64,000 nucleotides of DNA from Plantactinospora sp. BC1 (GTDB lineage: Bacteria > Actinomycetota > Actinomycetes > Mycobacteriales > Micromonosporaceae). This document shows, in pieces, positions 16,352 to 23,804 of this stretch. The DNA is taken from positions 2,356,001 to 2,420,000 of the forward strand of contig NZ_CP028158.1 of assembly GCF_003030345.1 (NCBI RefSeq), in the 5' to 3' direction. A program made the translations under genes and the position numbers. Within the stretch, counting starts at the first letter, position 1; each line of letters begins with the position of its first letter. The notes below the pieces were generated by a model. It saw nothing but the letters and a program-made list of their open reading frames with translations, was not told the origin of the DNA and ran no database searches.

Positions 16352-16450
16352 ATGTTCGACGACCTCGTAGAAGAGATTCAGGAAGATCTCGACGAGCTGG
16401 AGGACGCCTTGGAGGACGTCGGCCTCGACGTCGAAATCGACGGCAACTAA
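16352..16450 (+). CDS. Very acidic 32-residue peptide, function unknown
   Basis: ATG at 16352 to TAA at 16450. The peptide opens MFDDLVEEIQ and ends VEIDGN. Fifteen of 32 residues are Asp or Glu and there is no Lys or Arg. Leu/Ile/Val at positions 5, 9, 13, 16, 20 give one hydrophobic face, so it should form an amphipathic helix. GGAAGG at 16334-16339 could serve as a ribosome-binding site, and a promoter is predicted at 16266-16295. A long hairpin follows the stop. TetR diverges on one side and crp converges on the other. The unit promoter-ORF-hairpin argues for a real gene; I know no family for it. Confidence 0.6.
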   Translation: MFDDLVEEIQEDLDELEDALEDVGLDVEIDGN

Positions 16451-16472
16451 CCCCGCTCAAGAACTCGGCGAT

Positions 16473-16523
16473 CTTGGCGAGTTATGGCGCGTAGCAAACC
16501 ATAAGTCGCCAAGAATCTTGGCG
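16473..16523. terminator. Strong hairpin with an alternative overlapping hairpin between the small peptide gene and crp
   Basis: Arms 16473-16487 and 16499-16513 pair at 14 of 15 positions around an 11-base loop. The right arm can instead pair with 16517-16523 (CGCCAAG-AAT-CTTGGCG, 16507-16523), so two hairpins are mutually exclusive. There is no T-tract. It lies between convergent genes and probably ends transcription from both sides. Confidence 0.6.
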
Positions 16524-16656
16524 CGTCTGATGTCGCGGCGGCGCCGACTACGGCGCGCCGGGCTGGAAGGAGCCGGGGCCGGGGCGGGATGGCGGCACGG
16601 ATCGGCCCCGCACCAGCCAGGGCTTGGCGATGCGGGGCCGAGGGCGTACGCGGGGG

Positions 16657-17334
16657 TCAGACCCGGGCGCGGCGGGCCAGGCGTTCCGGGTCGAGGATGA
16701 TGATGCTCTTGCCGTCCAGCCGCAGCCAGCCCCGCGAGGCGAAGTCGGCCAGCGCCTTGTTGACGGTCTCTCGGGAGGCGCCGACGAGCTGGGCGATCTC
16801 CTCCTGGGTCAGGTCGTGGGTTACCCGGAGTACGCCGCCGTCCCGGGTGCCGAACCGGCCCGCCATCTGGAGCAGGTTCTTCGCCACCCGGCCGGGCACG
16901 TCGGTGAAGATCAGGTCGGCCAGGTTGTCGTTCGTCCGGCGCAGCCTGCGGGCGAGTACCCGGAGCAACTGCTCGGCGATCTCCGGCCGGTTGTTCAGCC
17001 ACGGCCGCAGCGCCTGCTTGCGCAACCGGGCGAGCCGGGTGTCGATCACGGCGGTGGCGGTCGCCGTACGCGGACCGGGGTCGAAGAGCGAAAGCTCGCC
17101 GACCATGTCGGACGGGCCCATCACGGCGATCAGGTTCTGCCGGCCGTCAGCGGCCCGGCGACCGACCTTGATCTTGCCGCTCAGGACGATGTAAAGGCTG
17201 TCGCCCGGTTCGCCCTCGTTGAAGACGATCTCGCCCTTTCGGACCTCGAGCGTCTCCATGTCCTTCGCGAGTGCCTCGGCAGCCTCGGGGTCCACGCCCT
17301 GGAAGATCCCGCTCCGAGCCAACACCTCGTCCAT
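16657..17334 (-). CDS. crp: Crp/Fnr-family transcription regulator (Crp/GlxR type)
   Basis: The 225-residue protein has a cyclic-nucleotide-binding barrel (about 10-120, with the [18 protein letters not shown] and [18 protein letters not shown] phosphate-binding cassette), a dimer helix, and a C-terminal winged helix with the recognition segment [19 protein letters not shown]. This matches the actinobacterial Crp/GlxR type. ATG at 17334 is preceded by GGAGGTG. It lies near nth-tlpA-nudix-marP as Rv3676 does in Mycobacterium tuberculosis, which strengthens the call. It is a global cAMP-responsive regulator in relatives. Targets here cannot be read; no full TGTGA-N6-TCACA site was found immediately upstream. 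Confidence 0.93.
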   Translation of the reverse strand: MDEVLARSGIFQGVDPEAAEALAKDMETLEVRKGEIVFNEGEPGDSLYIVLSGKIKVGRRAADGRQNLIAVMGPSDMVGELSLFDPGPRTATATAVIDTRLARLRKQALRPWLNNRPEIAEQLLRVLARRLRRTNDNLADLIFTDVPGRVAKNLLQMAGRFGTRDGGVLRVTHDLTQEEIAQLVGASRETVNKALADFASRGWLRLDGKSIIILDPERLARRARV

Positions 17335-17569
17335 CGCGCACCTCCGCCCACGCGAGCCGCCCGCGGCCGGGTTCCGGCCGGTGATCGGCGCGCCCGCCAA
17401 GTCTAGGCGCATGTGAAGAGTAATCGGAGGAGCACCCCTGGAATCTTGATCCGGTGCCGGTACCCGTAACCCCGGATGACCCGGGGGTACGCCCGGTTTG
17501 ACGCCTGCCGTGTCCGCCCGGGCGAGTCTCCGGCCCCCACCGGGCCCAGGTCGTCATCGCCGGACGGTC

Positions 17570-17622
17570 ACCTGGACACCAGGCGCGTTATCGGTCCTCG
17601 GTAACGCCCCTGGTGTCCAGGT
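17570..17622. promoter_or_regulatory. Two inverted 13-bp dyads forming one 21-bp-stem inverted repeat upstream of cbiZ
   Basis: Arms 17570-17590 and 17602-17622 match at 20 of 21 positions with an 11-base loop. Each arm contains its own dyad: CCTGGACACCAGG at 17571-17583 and CCTGGTGTCCAGG at 17609-17621, centres 38 bp apart. It lies about 70 bp before the cbiZ start and upstream of its -10, so it looks more like a paired operator than a terminator. Confidence 0.6.
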
Positions 17623-17679
17623 CGATGGTGAGGCGCCTGTCGGACCGGACCGCGAACCAGGGAGGTCGGGGCCGGACCG

Positions 17680-17691
17680 TAGGGTCGGGCG
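17680..17691 (+). promoter_or_regulatory. -10 element of a probable leaderless promoter for cbiZ
   Basis: TAGGGT at 17680-17685 ends six bases before the GTG at 17692. No ribosome-binding site is present. Confidence 0.55.
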
Positions 17692-18417
17692 GTGCTGCGC
17701 GAACTGGAGCTGACCTACCGGGTCGAGGACGGGCGGGAGGCTCCGCTGCTGGTCTGGCGGCTCGACCGGCCCGCGCTGGCGATCAGCTCCGGCCCGCTCG
17801 GTGGCGGGATCGGGGTACGGCACTGGGTGGTCAACGCGACCGTGCCGATGTCGTACCGCCGGGACGACCCGGACGCCCACCTCGGTGAGCTGGCCGAGCG
17901 GCTCGGCCTGCGCGGACCCGGGGTCGGACTGCTCACCGGCGTCGACGTCGCGGAGGTGGTGGCCGCCGACGACCACGGTGTCCGGATCTGGGCCACCGTC
18001 GGTCTCGGTGCCCCGATCTGGGCCGCAGACGTCTCGGCGCCGCCACCCGAACCCGCCACCGCGCCCGATCCCCGCGCGACGGTGCACCCTGCCGGCCCGG
18101 CCGGTCCCGCCAGCACGGCGGTGCAGCACGTCGGCACGGTCAACATCGTCGCGCTGCTGCCGGAGCGCCTCGGCGACGCCGCCCTGGTCAACGCCGTCGC
18201 GACGATCACCGAGGCGAAGGCGCAGGCGCTGCGCGAGTTGGGCCTGCCCGCCACCGGTACCGCCACCGACGCGGTGACCGTGCTCTGCCCGCCGGACGGC
18301 CCCGCCGAACCGTACGGGGGTCCACGGTCGCGCTGGGGTGCCCCGCTGGCCCGCGCCGCCTGCCGGGCGGTACGTGAAGGCGGGGCCCGACCGACCGTCC
18401 CCTGGTCACAGCGGTGA
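17692..18417 (+). CDS. cbiZ: CbiZ-type adenosylcobinamide amidohydrolase
   Basis: The 241-residue protein matches the CbiZ family used to salvage cobinamides by cleaving the aminopropanol side chain. Visible marks are an early ISSGPLGGGIG region, a TGVDVAEV segment, the GTVNIVALL strand, and the hallmark EAKAQALRELGLPATGTATD motif near residue 180-195. A Pro/Ala insertion lies around residue 115-135. It stands alone, without other cobalamin genes nearby, between crp and capA. The GTG start follows a -10 element by six bases. No cobalamin riboswitch is visible upstream; control is more likely through the paired dyads at 17570-17622. Confidence 0.85.
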   Translation: MLRELELTYRVEDGREAPLLVWRLDRPALAISSGPLGGGIGVRHWVVNATVPMSYRRDDPDAHLGELAERLGLRGPGVGLLTGVDVAEVVAADDHGVRIWATVGLGAPIWAADVSAPPPEPATAPDPRATVHPAGPAGPASTAVQHVGTVNIVALLPERLGDAALVNAVATITEAKAQALRELGLPATGTATDAVTVLCPPDGPAEPYGGPRSRWGAPLARAACRAVREGGARPTVPWSQR

Positions 18418-18457
18418 ACGCCGCCGCGCCCGGGTCGGCCGGGTGACGCCGCCGCTG

Positions 18458-18555
18458 TAGCCGGCGTGACTTTAGCCGGCGACGGTAGCCGGCGCGCCGG
18501 CCGGTCGTGGATGCGCGACGTGCCGGTCGTGGATGCGTGACGGGTCGGTCGTGGG
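18458..18555. repeat. Cluster of short direct repeats upstream of capA
   Basis: TAGCCGGCG occurs three times (18458-18466, 18473-18481, 18486-18494), followed by CCGGTCGTGGATGCG twice (18501-18515, 18523-18537, period 22) and a degraded third copy. They lie between cbiZ and the capA promoter. Confidence 0.75.
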
Positions 18556-18654
18556 TGGTCGGGGCCGGCGGTGGAGTCGCCCGTTCGGGGGAGCACGGAC
18601 GGGCGGCGGGAGAACATCGGCCGGTCGACGGTCGCTCCCGTCGCCCGATCCCGG

Positions 18655-18669
18655 TACTGTCACCGGGCG
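18655..18669 (+). promoter_or_regulatory. Putative promoter -10 for capA-like gene
   Basis: TACTGT at 18655-18660 ends nine bases before the ATG at 18670, leaving room only for a very short or absent leader. No ribosome-binding site is visible. Confidence 0.4.
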
Positions 18670-19869
18670 ATGTACGACACCGAGCCGACCACACCCAAGT
18701 CCCGCCGGGCGCCCCGCAGCGCCGGCCGGACCGCCCTCGTCGTGACCGCGGTCCTCGCCGTACTCCTCGGTACCGGGGTGGCGGCGGTGGCCGCGTTCAA
18801 CATGTTCGGCGGCGACGATCAGGCCGGGCCGCAGGCCGGGCCGAGCGCCGCCGGTTCGGCCTCGGCCGCCCCGTCGCCGACCGGTGAACCGGCACCCAAG
18901 GTCATCTCCATGTCCGCCACCGGGGACATCGTGATGGGCAACGCTCCGGGGCGGCTGCCGGCCAATGGTGGCAAGGGCTTCTTCAACTCGGTCAAGAAGG
19001 CGCTCGCCGCCGATCTGGTGATGGGCAACCTCGAGGAGCCGCTGACCGACGACACCGGTACCTCCAAGTGCGGCGCCAACTCCACCCGCTGCCACCAGTT
19101 CCGGGCTCCGCCGTCGTACGCCGGGCACCTCAAGGAGGCCGGCTTCGAGCTGCTCAACCAGGCCAACAACCACGGGTACGACTACGGCAAGGCCGGTTAC
19201 GAGAACACCCAGGAGGCCCTGGAGAAGTACGGCCTCCAGCACACCGGCGCGCCCAACCAGATCACCGTGGTCGACGTCGAGGGCGTCAAGGTGGCGGTGG
19301 CCGGCTTCTCGTCGTACGCCTGGTCGAACAGCCTGACCAACATCAGCTCGGCGAAGAAGGTGATCCAGAAGGCCGCCACCATGGCGGACCTGGTCGTCGT
19401 GCAGGTGCACATGGGCGGCGAGGGCTCGGAGAAGACCCGGGTCCGTCCCGGCACGGAGATGTTCCTCGGCGAGAACCGGGGCGACCCGATCAAGTTCTCG
19501 CACTCGATGATCGACGCGGGTGCCGACCTGGTCGTCGGGCACGGGCCGCACGTGATGCGGGCGCTGGAGTTCTACAAGGGCCGGCTGATCGCGTACAGCC
19601 TCGGCAACTTCGCCGGTGGCGAGGGGACGCTCAGCAACAACGGCCGGCTCGGCTGGGGAGCGGTGCTCAAGGTCTCGCTGACCGCCGAGGGCGAGTGGGC
19701 GGGCGGGCAGCTCGTCTCGACGTACATGAACGGCGCGGGCAGGCCGACGATGGACTCACAGCGGCGCGCCGCCGGTCTCGTCCGGGACCTGTGCAGGTCC
19801 GACTTCCCGAAGACCGGCGCTCGGGTGGCTGCGGACGGCAAGATCACGCCGCCGGCCGCCGCGAGCTGA
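18670..19869 (+). CDS. CapA-family (poly-gamma-glutamate synthesis-like) membrane-anchored metallophosphoesterase-fold protein
   Basis: The 399-residue protein has an N-terminal membrane helix (about 20-45), a short Gly/Ala/Pro stretch, then a CapA domain. Family motifs are SATGDIVMGN (metal-binding strand), GNLEEPL, NQANNHGYDYG with the paired asparagines and histidine, VVVQVHMGGE with a histidine, and GADLVVGHGPHVM with two histidines. It would act outside the membrane. CapA relatives in actinobacteria are not always linked to capsule; no other capsule genes are nearby. The start at 18670 gives a normal signal anchor; the longer frame upstream reads through repeats. Confidence 0.87.
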   Translation: MYDTEPTTPKSRRAPRSAGRTALVVTAVLAVLLGTGVAAVAAFNMFGGDDQAGPQAGPSAAGSASAAPSPTGEPAPKVISMSATGDIVMGNAPGRLPANGGKGFFNSVKKALAADLVMGNLEEPLTDDTGTSKCGANSTRCHQFRAPPSYAGHLKEAGFELLNQANNHGYDYGKAGYENTQEALEKYGLQHTGAPNQITVVDVEGVKVAVAGFSSYAWSNSLTNISSAKKVIQKAATMADLVVVQVHMGGEGSEKTRVRPGTEMFLGENRGDPIKFSHSMIDAGADLVVGHGPHVMRALEFYKGRLIAYSLGNFAGGEGTLSNNGRLGWGAVLKVSLTAEGEWAGGQLVSTYMNGAGRPTMDSQRRAAGLVRDLCRSDFPKTGARVAADGKITPPAAAS

Positions 19870-20026
19870 GGCGCGGCGCTGGGCCCTGAGGCCGGGCGGC
19901 GAGGAGCCTGAGGCGAGCGGGGCCGCGTGCCGGTCCGGCGCGTGCCGGGGTGGCGGGATGCCGGGGGGGGCTTTCCCAGGGTTCGGCCGGGGCGGGCTCC
20001 CCCGGGTCGATGTCGGCGCCGCGACG

Positions 20027-20039
20027 TAGGCTGGCCGGC
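20027..20039 (+). promoter_or_regulatory. -10 element of a probable leaderless promoter for nth
   Basis: TAGGCT at 20027-20032 ends seven bases before the GTG at 20040, with no ribosome-binding site between. This favours GTG 20040 over the ATGs further upstream. Confidence 0.55.
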
Positions 20040-20900
20040 GTGAGTGCCACTGACGACTCCGCGCAGACCGGAGTCGGAGTCGCGCCCGGCGAGGCGACCC
20101 GGGCGATCCGGACGGCGCGGCCGACCCGCCGTACCGTCGAATCAGAGCTGGGCCGCAAGCGGCGGGCCCGGCGGATCGGCCGGGTGCTGACCGAGACGCA
20201 CCCCGACGCCCACTGCGAGCTCAACCACCAGGGTCCGCTGCAACTGGCGGTGGCGACCATCCTCTCCGCGCAATGCACCGACCAGCGGGTCAACGAGGTG
20301 ACGCCGAAGCTGTTCGCCCGCTATCCGACGGCGGCCGACTACGCCGGGGCGGACCGGGCCGAGCTGGAGGAGATGATCCGGCCCACCGGGTTCTTCCGGA
20401 ACAAGACCAATTCTCTGATCAACCTCGGTCGCCAGCTCGTCGAGCGGTACGACGGCCAGGTGCCCCGCCGGATCGAAGACCTGGTGACCCTGCCCGGGAT
20501 CGGCCGCAAGACCGCCAACGTCATCCTCGGCAACGCCTTCGGGGTGCCCGGGATAACCGTCGACACCCATTTCGACCGGTTGATGCACCGCTGGGAGCTG
20601 ACCACCGAAACCGATCCGGTCAAGATCGAGCACGCCGTCGGTGCGCTCTACGAGCGGCGCGACTGGACCATGCTCTCGCACCGGGTGATCTTCCACGGCC
20701 GGCGGGTCTGCCACGCCCGCAAGCCGGCCTGCGGTGCCTGCACCCTGGCCCGGCTCTGCCCCTCCTACGGACTCGGCCCGACCGACCCGGCCGCCGCCGC
20801 GAAACTGCTCAAGGGTCCCCGGGCCCGGGAGCTGGCGGTGCAGGCCGGGGTCGATCCCGACCTGGTGCCGGCGACCGCCGCCGCCGGCGACACCCCGTGA
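20040..20900 (+). CDS. nth: Endonuclease III (DNA glycosylase/AP lyase)
   Basis: The 286-residue base-excision repair enzyme has the helix-hairpin-helix [13 protein letters not shown] with the catalytic lysine, the catalytic aspartate in [13 protein letters not shown], and the 4Fe-4S cluster cysteines in C-x6-C-x2-C-x5-C ([17 protein letters not shown], about residues 225-241). An extra N-terminal tail of about 35 residues precedes the core. It is the first gene of nth-tlpA-nudix-marP, an order shared with mycobacteria. Its TGA overlaps the next GTG. Confidence 0.95.
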   Translation: MSATDDSAQTGVGVAPGEATRAIRTARPTRRTVESELGRKRRARRIGRVLTETHPDAHCELNHQGPLQLAVATILSAQCTDQRVNEVTPKLFARYPTAADYAGADRAELEEMIRPTGFFRNKTNSLINLGRQLVERYDGQVPRRIEDLVTLPGIGRKTANVILGNAFGVPGITVDTHFDRLMHRWELTTETDPVKIEHAVGALYERRDWTMLSHRVIFHGRRVCHARKPACGACTLARLCPSYGLGPTDPAAAAKLLKGPRARELAVQAGVDPDLVPATAAAGDTP

Positions 20901-21676
20901 AGCGGCTGACACTCGGCGGGCCGCTGCTGGCACTGCTGCTGCTCGGCACCGCCTGCACCGGCCGGAACGCGGAGCCGGAGACCGGACCGGCGCCGGTCGG
21001 GCAGAACGCCACGACGACCGCCTTCACCGACTGCGCCGCGCTGACCACCCCGGCCGGCACATCCGGCACAACCAACGCCTCGCCCGGCACGTCCGGCACC
21101 CCGGCCAACACAACCAGCACCCCAGCCGGCACGTCCGGCACAACCAGCGCCCCGTCCGGCACAACCAGCGCCCCGGCCGGCACAACCAGCGCCTCGGCGG
21201 GCACGCCCGGCACCCCGGTGGGCACGCCCGGCGCGACAGCGGCAGCGGGACGGTCGTTGCCGGCGCTGGAGCTGCCCTGCTTCGTCGGGGCCGGCGAGGT
21301 CGCCGTGGCCGAGCTGCGCGGGCCGGCCGTACTCAACCTCTGGGCCTCGTGGTGCGCGCCGTGCCGCAAGGAGCTGCCCGCGTTCCAGCGGCTCGCCGAC
21401 CGGGCCGGCGACCGGCTCCGGGTGGTCGGGGTGAACAGCGGGGACTCGCGCCCCGCCGCCCAGTCGATCGGCGAGGACTTCGGGCTGGAGTTTCCCAACC
21501 TCTACGACCGGGACAAGAAGCTGCTGACCGGGCTGGGTGGTCGGGCGGTACTGCCGGTCACGCTCTTCGTGGACGCCGAGGGGCGGATCCGGCACCGGGA
21601 CGAGACGGGCGCCCTCGACGACGCCGAGCTGGTCACGCTCGTCCGGCGGCACCTGGGGGTGGCGGTGCCGTCGTGA
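20897..21676 (+). CDS. TlpA/ResA-like thioredoxin lipoprotein
   Basis: The GTG overlaps the nth stop. The 259-residue product has a lipobox LLLGTAC with Cys20, a Thr/Ser/Gly/Pro linker to about residue 120, then a thioredoxin fold with the redox motif [10 protein letters not shown] and a cis-Pro region near [14 protein letters not shown]. It would reduce or isomerise disulfides outside the membrane. The mycobacterial counterpart of this position is the membrane-linked thioredoxin Rv3673c. A possible client is the neighbouring MarP protease, which has a conserved cysteine pair. Confidence 0.9.
   Translation: MKRLTLGGPLLALLLLGTACTGRNAEPETGPAPVGQNATTTAFTDCAALTTPAGTSGTTNASPGTSGTPANTTSTPAGTSGTTSAPSGTTSAPAGTTSASAGTPGTPVGTPGATAAAGRSLPALELPCFVGAGEVAVAELRGPAVLNLWASWCAPCRKELPAFQRLADRAGDRLRVVGVNSGDSRPAAQSIGEDFGLEFPNLYDRDKKLLTGLGGRAVLPVTLFVDAEGRIRHRDETGALDDAELVTLVRRHLGVAVPS
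21058..21240 (+). repeat. In-frame Thr/Ser/Gly repeat region in the tlpA-like gene
   Basis: About ten imperfect copies of an 18-bp-like unit built on 'ACGTCCGGCACAACCAGC' encode T-S-G-T-T-S/N and T-S-A-P-x-G steps. They form the tether between the lipid anchor and the thioredoxin domain. Confidence 0.8.
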
Positions 21677-22398
21677 CCGAGCACGAGCTTCCGGCATGGT
21701 GCGAGCCGCTGCTCACCCGGGTCCGGTCGGCCCGCACCGAGGATTTCACCCGGGTACGCACCCCGGCCAACGGCGGGCGGGACAGTGCCGTACTGGTGCT
21801 CCTCGGCGAGCAGCCCGAGCACGGGCTCGACGTACTGATCCTGCAACGGGCCGCGACCCTGCGTACCCATGCCGGGCAGCCGGCCTTTCCGGGCGGGGCG
21901 CGCGATCCGGAGGACGAGGACGCGGCGGCGACCGCCCTGCGGGAGGCGCACGAGGAGGTCGGCCTCGATCCGACCAGCGTCACCGTGCTGGCGCAACTGC
22001 CCCGGCTGTGGATTCCGGTCAGCGACTTCGTCGTCACCCCGGTACTCGCCTGGTGGCACCGGCCCCATCCGGTGCACTCGCGGGAGCCGGCCGAGGTGGC
22101 GCACGTTGCCCGGCTGCCGATCGCCGAACTCGTCGACCCGGCCAACCGGGTCCGGGTACGCCATCCCAGCGGCTGGATCGGGCCGGCCTTCCAGTCCCGG
22201 GGCATGCTGGTCTGGGGGTTCACCGCAGGGGTGCTCGCCACGCTGTTGGAGATGGCCGGCTGGGCGCGACCCTGGCCGCAGGACCGGATTCTCGACCTGC
22301 CGCCGACGAGTCCGCCGCCGGGTTCCGCGCCCGGCATCGAGGAGGCCGACGAGGCCGACGAAGCCGACGAGCTGACCCGGCCGACGACACCCTCCTGA
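21673..22398 (+). CDS. NUDIX hydrolase, CoA pyrophosphatase type
   Basis: The GTG overlaps the preceding stop (GTGA). The 241-residue protein has the NUDIX box around residues 72-98: the G of FPGGARDPED, then REAHEEVGL. The THAGQPAFPGG and the upstream VLILQRAATLR patterns match the CoA/acyl-CoA pyrophosphatase subgroup (Rv3672c position in mycobacteria). It would cleave CoA to phosphopantetheine and 3',5'-ADP. The C-terminal 30 residues are a low-complexity Glu/Ala/Asp tail (repeated EADEAD). Confidence 0.88.
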   Translation: MTEHELPAWCEPLLTRVRSARTEDFTRVRTPANGGRDSAVLVLLGEQPEHGLDVLILQRAATLRTHAGQPAFPGGARDPEDEDAAATALREAHEEVGLDPTSVTVLAQLPRLWIPVSDFVVTPVLAWWHRPHPVHSREPAEVAHVARLPIAELVDPANRVRVRHPSGWIGPAFQSRGMLVWGFTAGVLATLLEMAGWARPWPQDRILDLPPTSPPPGSAPGIEEADEADEADELTRPTTPS

Positions 22399-22509
22399 CC
22401 CGGGAATCCGACGAGGCGAGCCGTGCGGGGCGCCTGCGGCGGGGAGTGGTGCCAGGCACCGATTCGGCGGTAAGCGTCGGTGGCCCAGGCCATTCCCAGT
22501 TCTCCCCCG

Positions 22510-22521
22510 TACCCTGAACGG
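22510..22521 (+). promoter_or_regulatory. -10 element of a probable leaderless promoter for marP
   Basis: TACCCT at 22510-22515 ends six bases before the GTG at 22522. It gives marP its own start in addition to read-through from the nth operon. Confidence 0.5.
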
Positions 22522-23700
22522 GTGTCGGTGGTGGATGTCGTTCTGATCCTGCTCATGTTGCTGTTCGCGATCAGCGGCTACCGGCAGGGATTCGTCATCG
22601 GTCTGCTCTCCTTCACCGGCTTCTTCGGCGGCGCACTGATCGGGTTGCAGGTCGGTCCGCTGCTCGCGGAGCAGTTCACCAGCAACTCGACCCGGGTAGT
22701 GGTCGCGCTGGCCTCGATCTTCGGCCTGGCGGTGCTCGGCCAGGCGCTCGCCGGCTGGCTCGGCTCACACCTGCGGCACGCCATCACCAGCCAGGCCGGC
22801 CGGACGGCCGACGACGTCGGCGGGGCGGTGGTCTCGCTGCTCGCCGTACTCCTGGTGGCCTGGCTGGTGGCCGTACCGCTGGCCTCCTCCTCGCTGCCAG
22901 GGCTGGCCAGCGCGGTCCGCAACAGCGCGCTGCTGACCGTGGTGGACCGGGTACTGCCGCCGGAGGCGCAGGCGCTGTCCCGGGCGCTGCGGGACACCGT
23001 CGACACCAACGGCTTCCCGGACGTCTTCGGCGGGCTGGCCCCGACCCGGTCCCGCGAGGTGGCCTCGCCCGACCCGGCGTTGGCCGGCTCGCAGGTGGTG
23101 GTGAACGGGCGGCGTTCGGTGGTCAAGGTGCTCGGCAACGCGCCCAGCTGCTCCCGCCGGATCGAGGGCTCCGGTTTCGTCTACGCCGAAAACCGGGTGA
23201 TGACCAACGCGCACGTGGTGGCCGGCACCCGGACCGTCCAGGTCGAGGTGGCCGGTGAGCGGCACAGCGCCCGGGTGGTCGTCTACGACCCGGACCGCGA
23301 CCTGGCGGTGCTCTACGTACCGGAGCTGTCCGCCCCGGTGATGCGGTTCGCCACCGGTGAGGCGGCGATCGAGGACGATGCCATCGTGCTCGGGTTCCCG
23401 CTGGACGGGCCCTACAACGCCCAGCCGGCGCGGATCCGTGACGTCGGCGAGATCGCCGGTCCGGACATCTACGAGTCGGGCCGGGTCAACCGGGAGATCT
23501 ACACGATCCGGGGCCTGGTCCGCAGCGGCAACTCCGGTGGCCCACTGGTCGCCCCGGACGGTCAGGTGCTCGGGGTGATCTTCGCGGCGGCAGCCGACGA
23601 CCCGAACACCGGCTTCGCGGTGACGGCCGACGAGGCCCGCTCCACCGCCAGCACCGGCCTGGAGCGGACCAGGGTCACCAACACCGGCGCCTGCACCTGA
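22522..23700 (+). CDS. marP: MarP-like membrane serine protease (CvpA domain + trypsin fold)
   Basis: The 392-residue protein has four membrane helices in a CvpA (colicin V production-like) domain (about 1-150) and an extracytoplasmic chymotrypsin-like protease. The triad is H231 (MTNAHVV), D260 (DPDRDLAVL) and S338 (RSGNSGGP). Cys210 and Cys391, the second-last residue, match the disulfide pair that stabilises active MarP in M. tuberculosis (Rv3671c), which protects against acid and oxidative stress. The gene order nth-tlpA-nudix-marP supports orthology. The start GTG gives VSVVDVVLIL as the first helix. Confidence 0.92.
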   Translation: MSVVDVVLILLMLLFAISGYRQGFVIGLLSFTGFFGGALIGLQVGPLLAEQFTSNSTRVVVALASIFGLAVLGQALAGWLGSHLRHAITSQAGRTADDVGGAVVSLLAVLLVAWLVAVPLASSSLPGLASAVRNSALLTVVDRVLPPEAQALSRALRDTVDTNGFPDVFGGLAPTRSREVASPDPALAGSQVVVNGRRSVVKVLGNAPSCSRRIEGSGFVYAENRVMTNAHVVAGTRTVQVEVAGERHSARVVVYDPDRDLAVLYVPELSAPVMRFATGEAAIEDDAIVLGFPLDGPYNAQPARIRDVGEIAGPDIYESGRVNREIYTIRGLVRSGNSGGPLVAPDGQVLGVIFAAAADDPNTGFAVTADEARSTASTGLERTRVTNTGACT

Positions 23701-23712
23701 CCGACTCCCCAC

Positions 23713-23780
23713 CCGGTAACGAGTTCCTGGATCCGGTAAACGGGCTCCTCAACCGGTAACAGGCTTCTGAACCGGTAACG
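23713..23780. repeat. Degenerate 20-bp tandem repeats between marP and mycP
   Basis: CCGGTAAC-type cores recur at 23713, 23733, 23753 and 23772, with periods 20, 20 and 19. Flanking bases (GGGCTCCTGAA-like) are partly conserved. They lie between two convergent genes. Confidence 0.8.
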
Positions 23781-23804
23781 GGGTCGCGGTGGAGGAGGCC
23801 GCTG

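Larger units (their letters stand above)
17335..17691. other. Divergent intergenic region between crp and cbiZ
   Basis: No gene is seen in these 357 bases. The region holds the crp ribosome-binding site, a TGTGA half-site around 17411-17415, the 53-base inverted repeat at 17570-17622, and the cbiZ promoter element at 17680-17685. Confidence 0.7.

Noticed and set aside
17411-17415. Crp autoregulatory site upstream of crp
   Set aside because: Only a TGTGA half-site is seen; the matching TCACA at six bases is missing.
17570-17622. Reading the large inverted repeat as a terminator or as a transposon end
   Set aside because: It lies between divergent genes, upstream of a promoter element, without a T-tract; no transposase or target-site duplication is visible.
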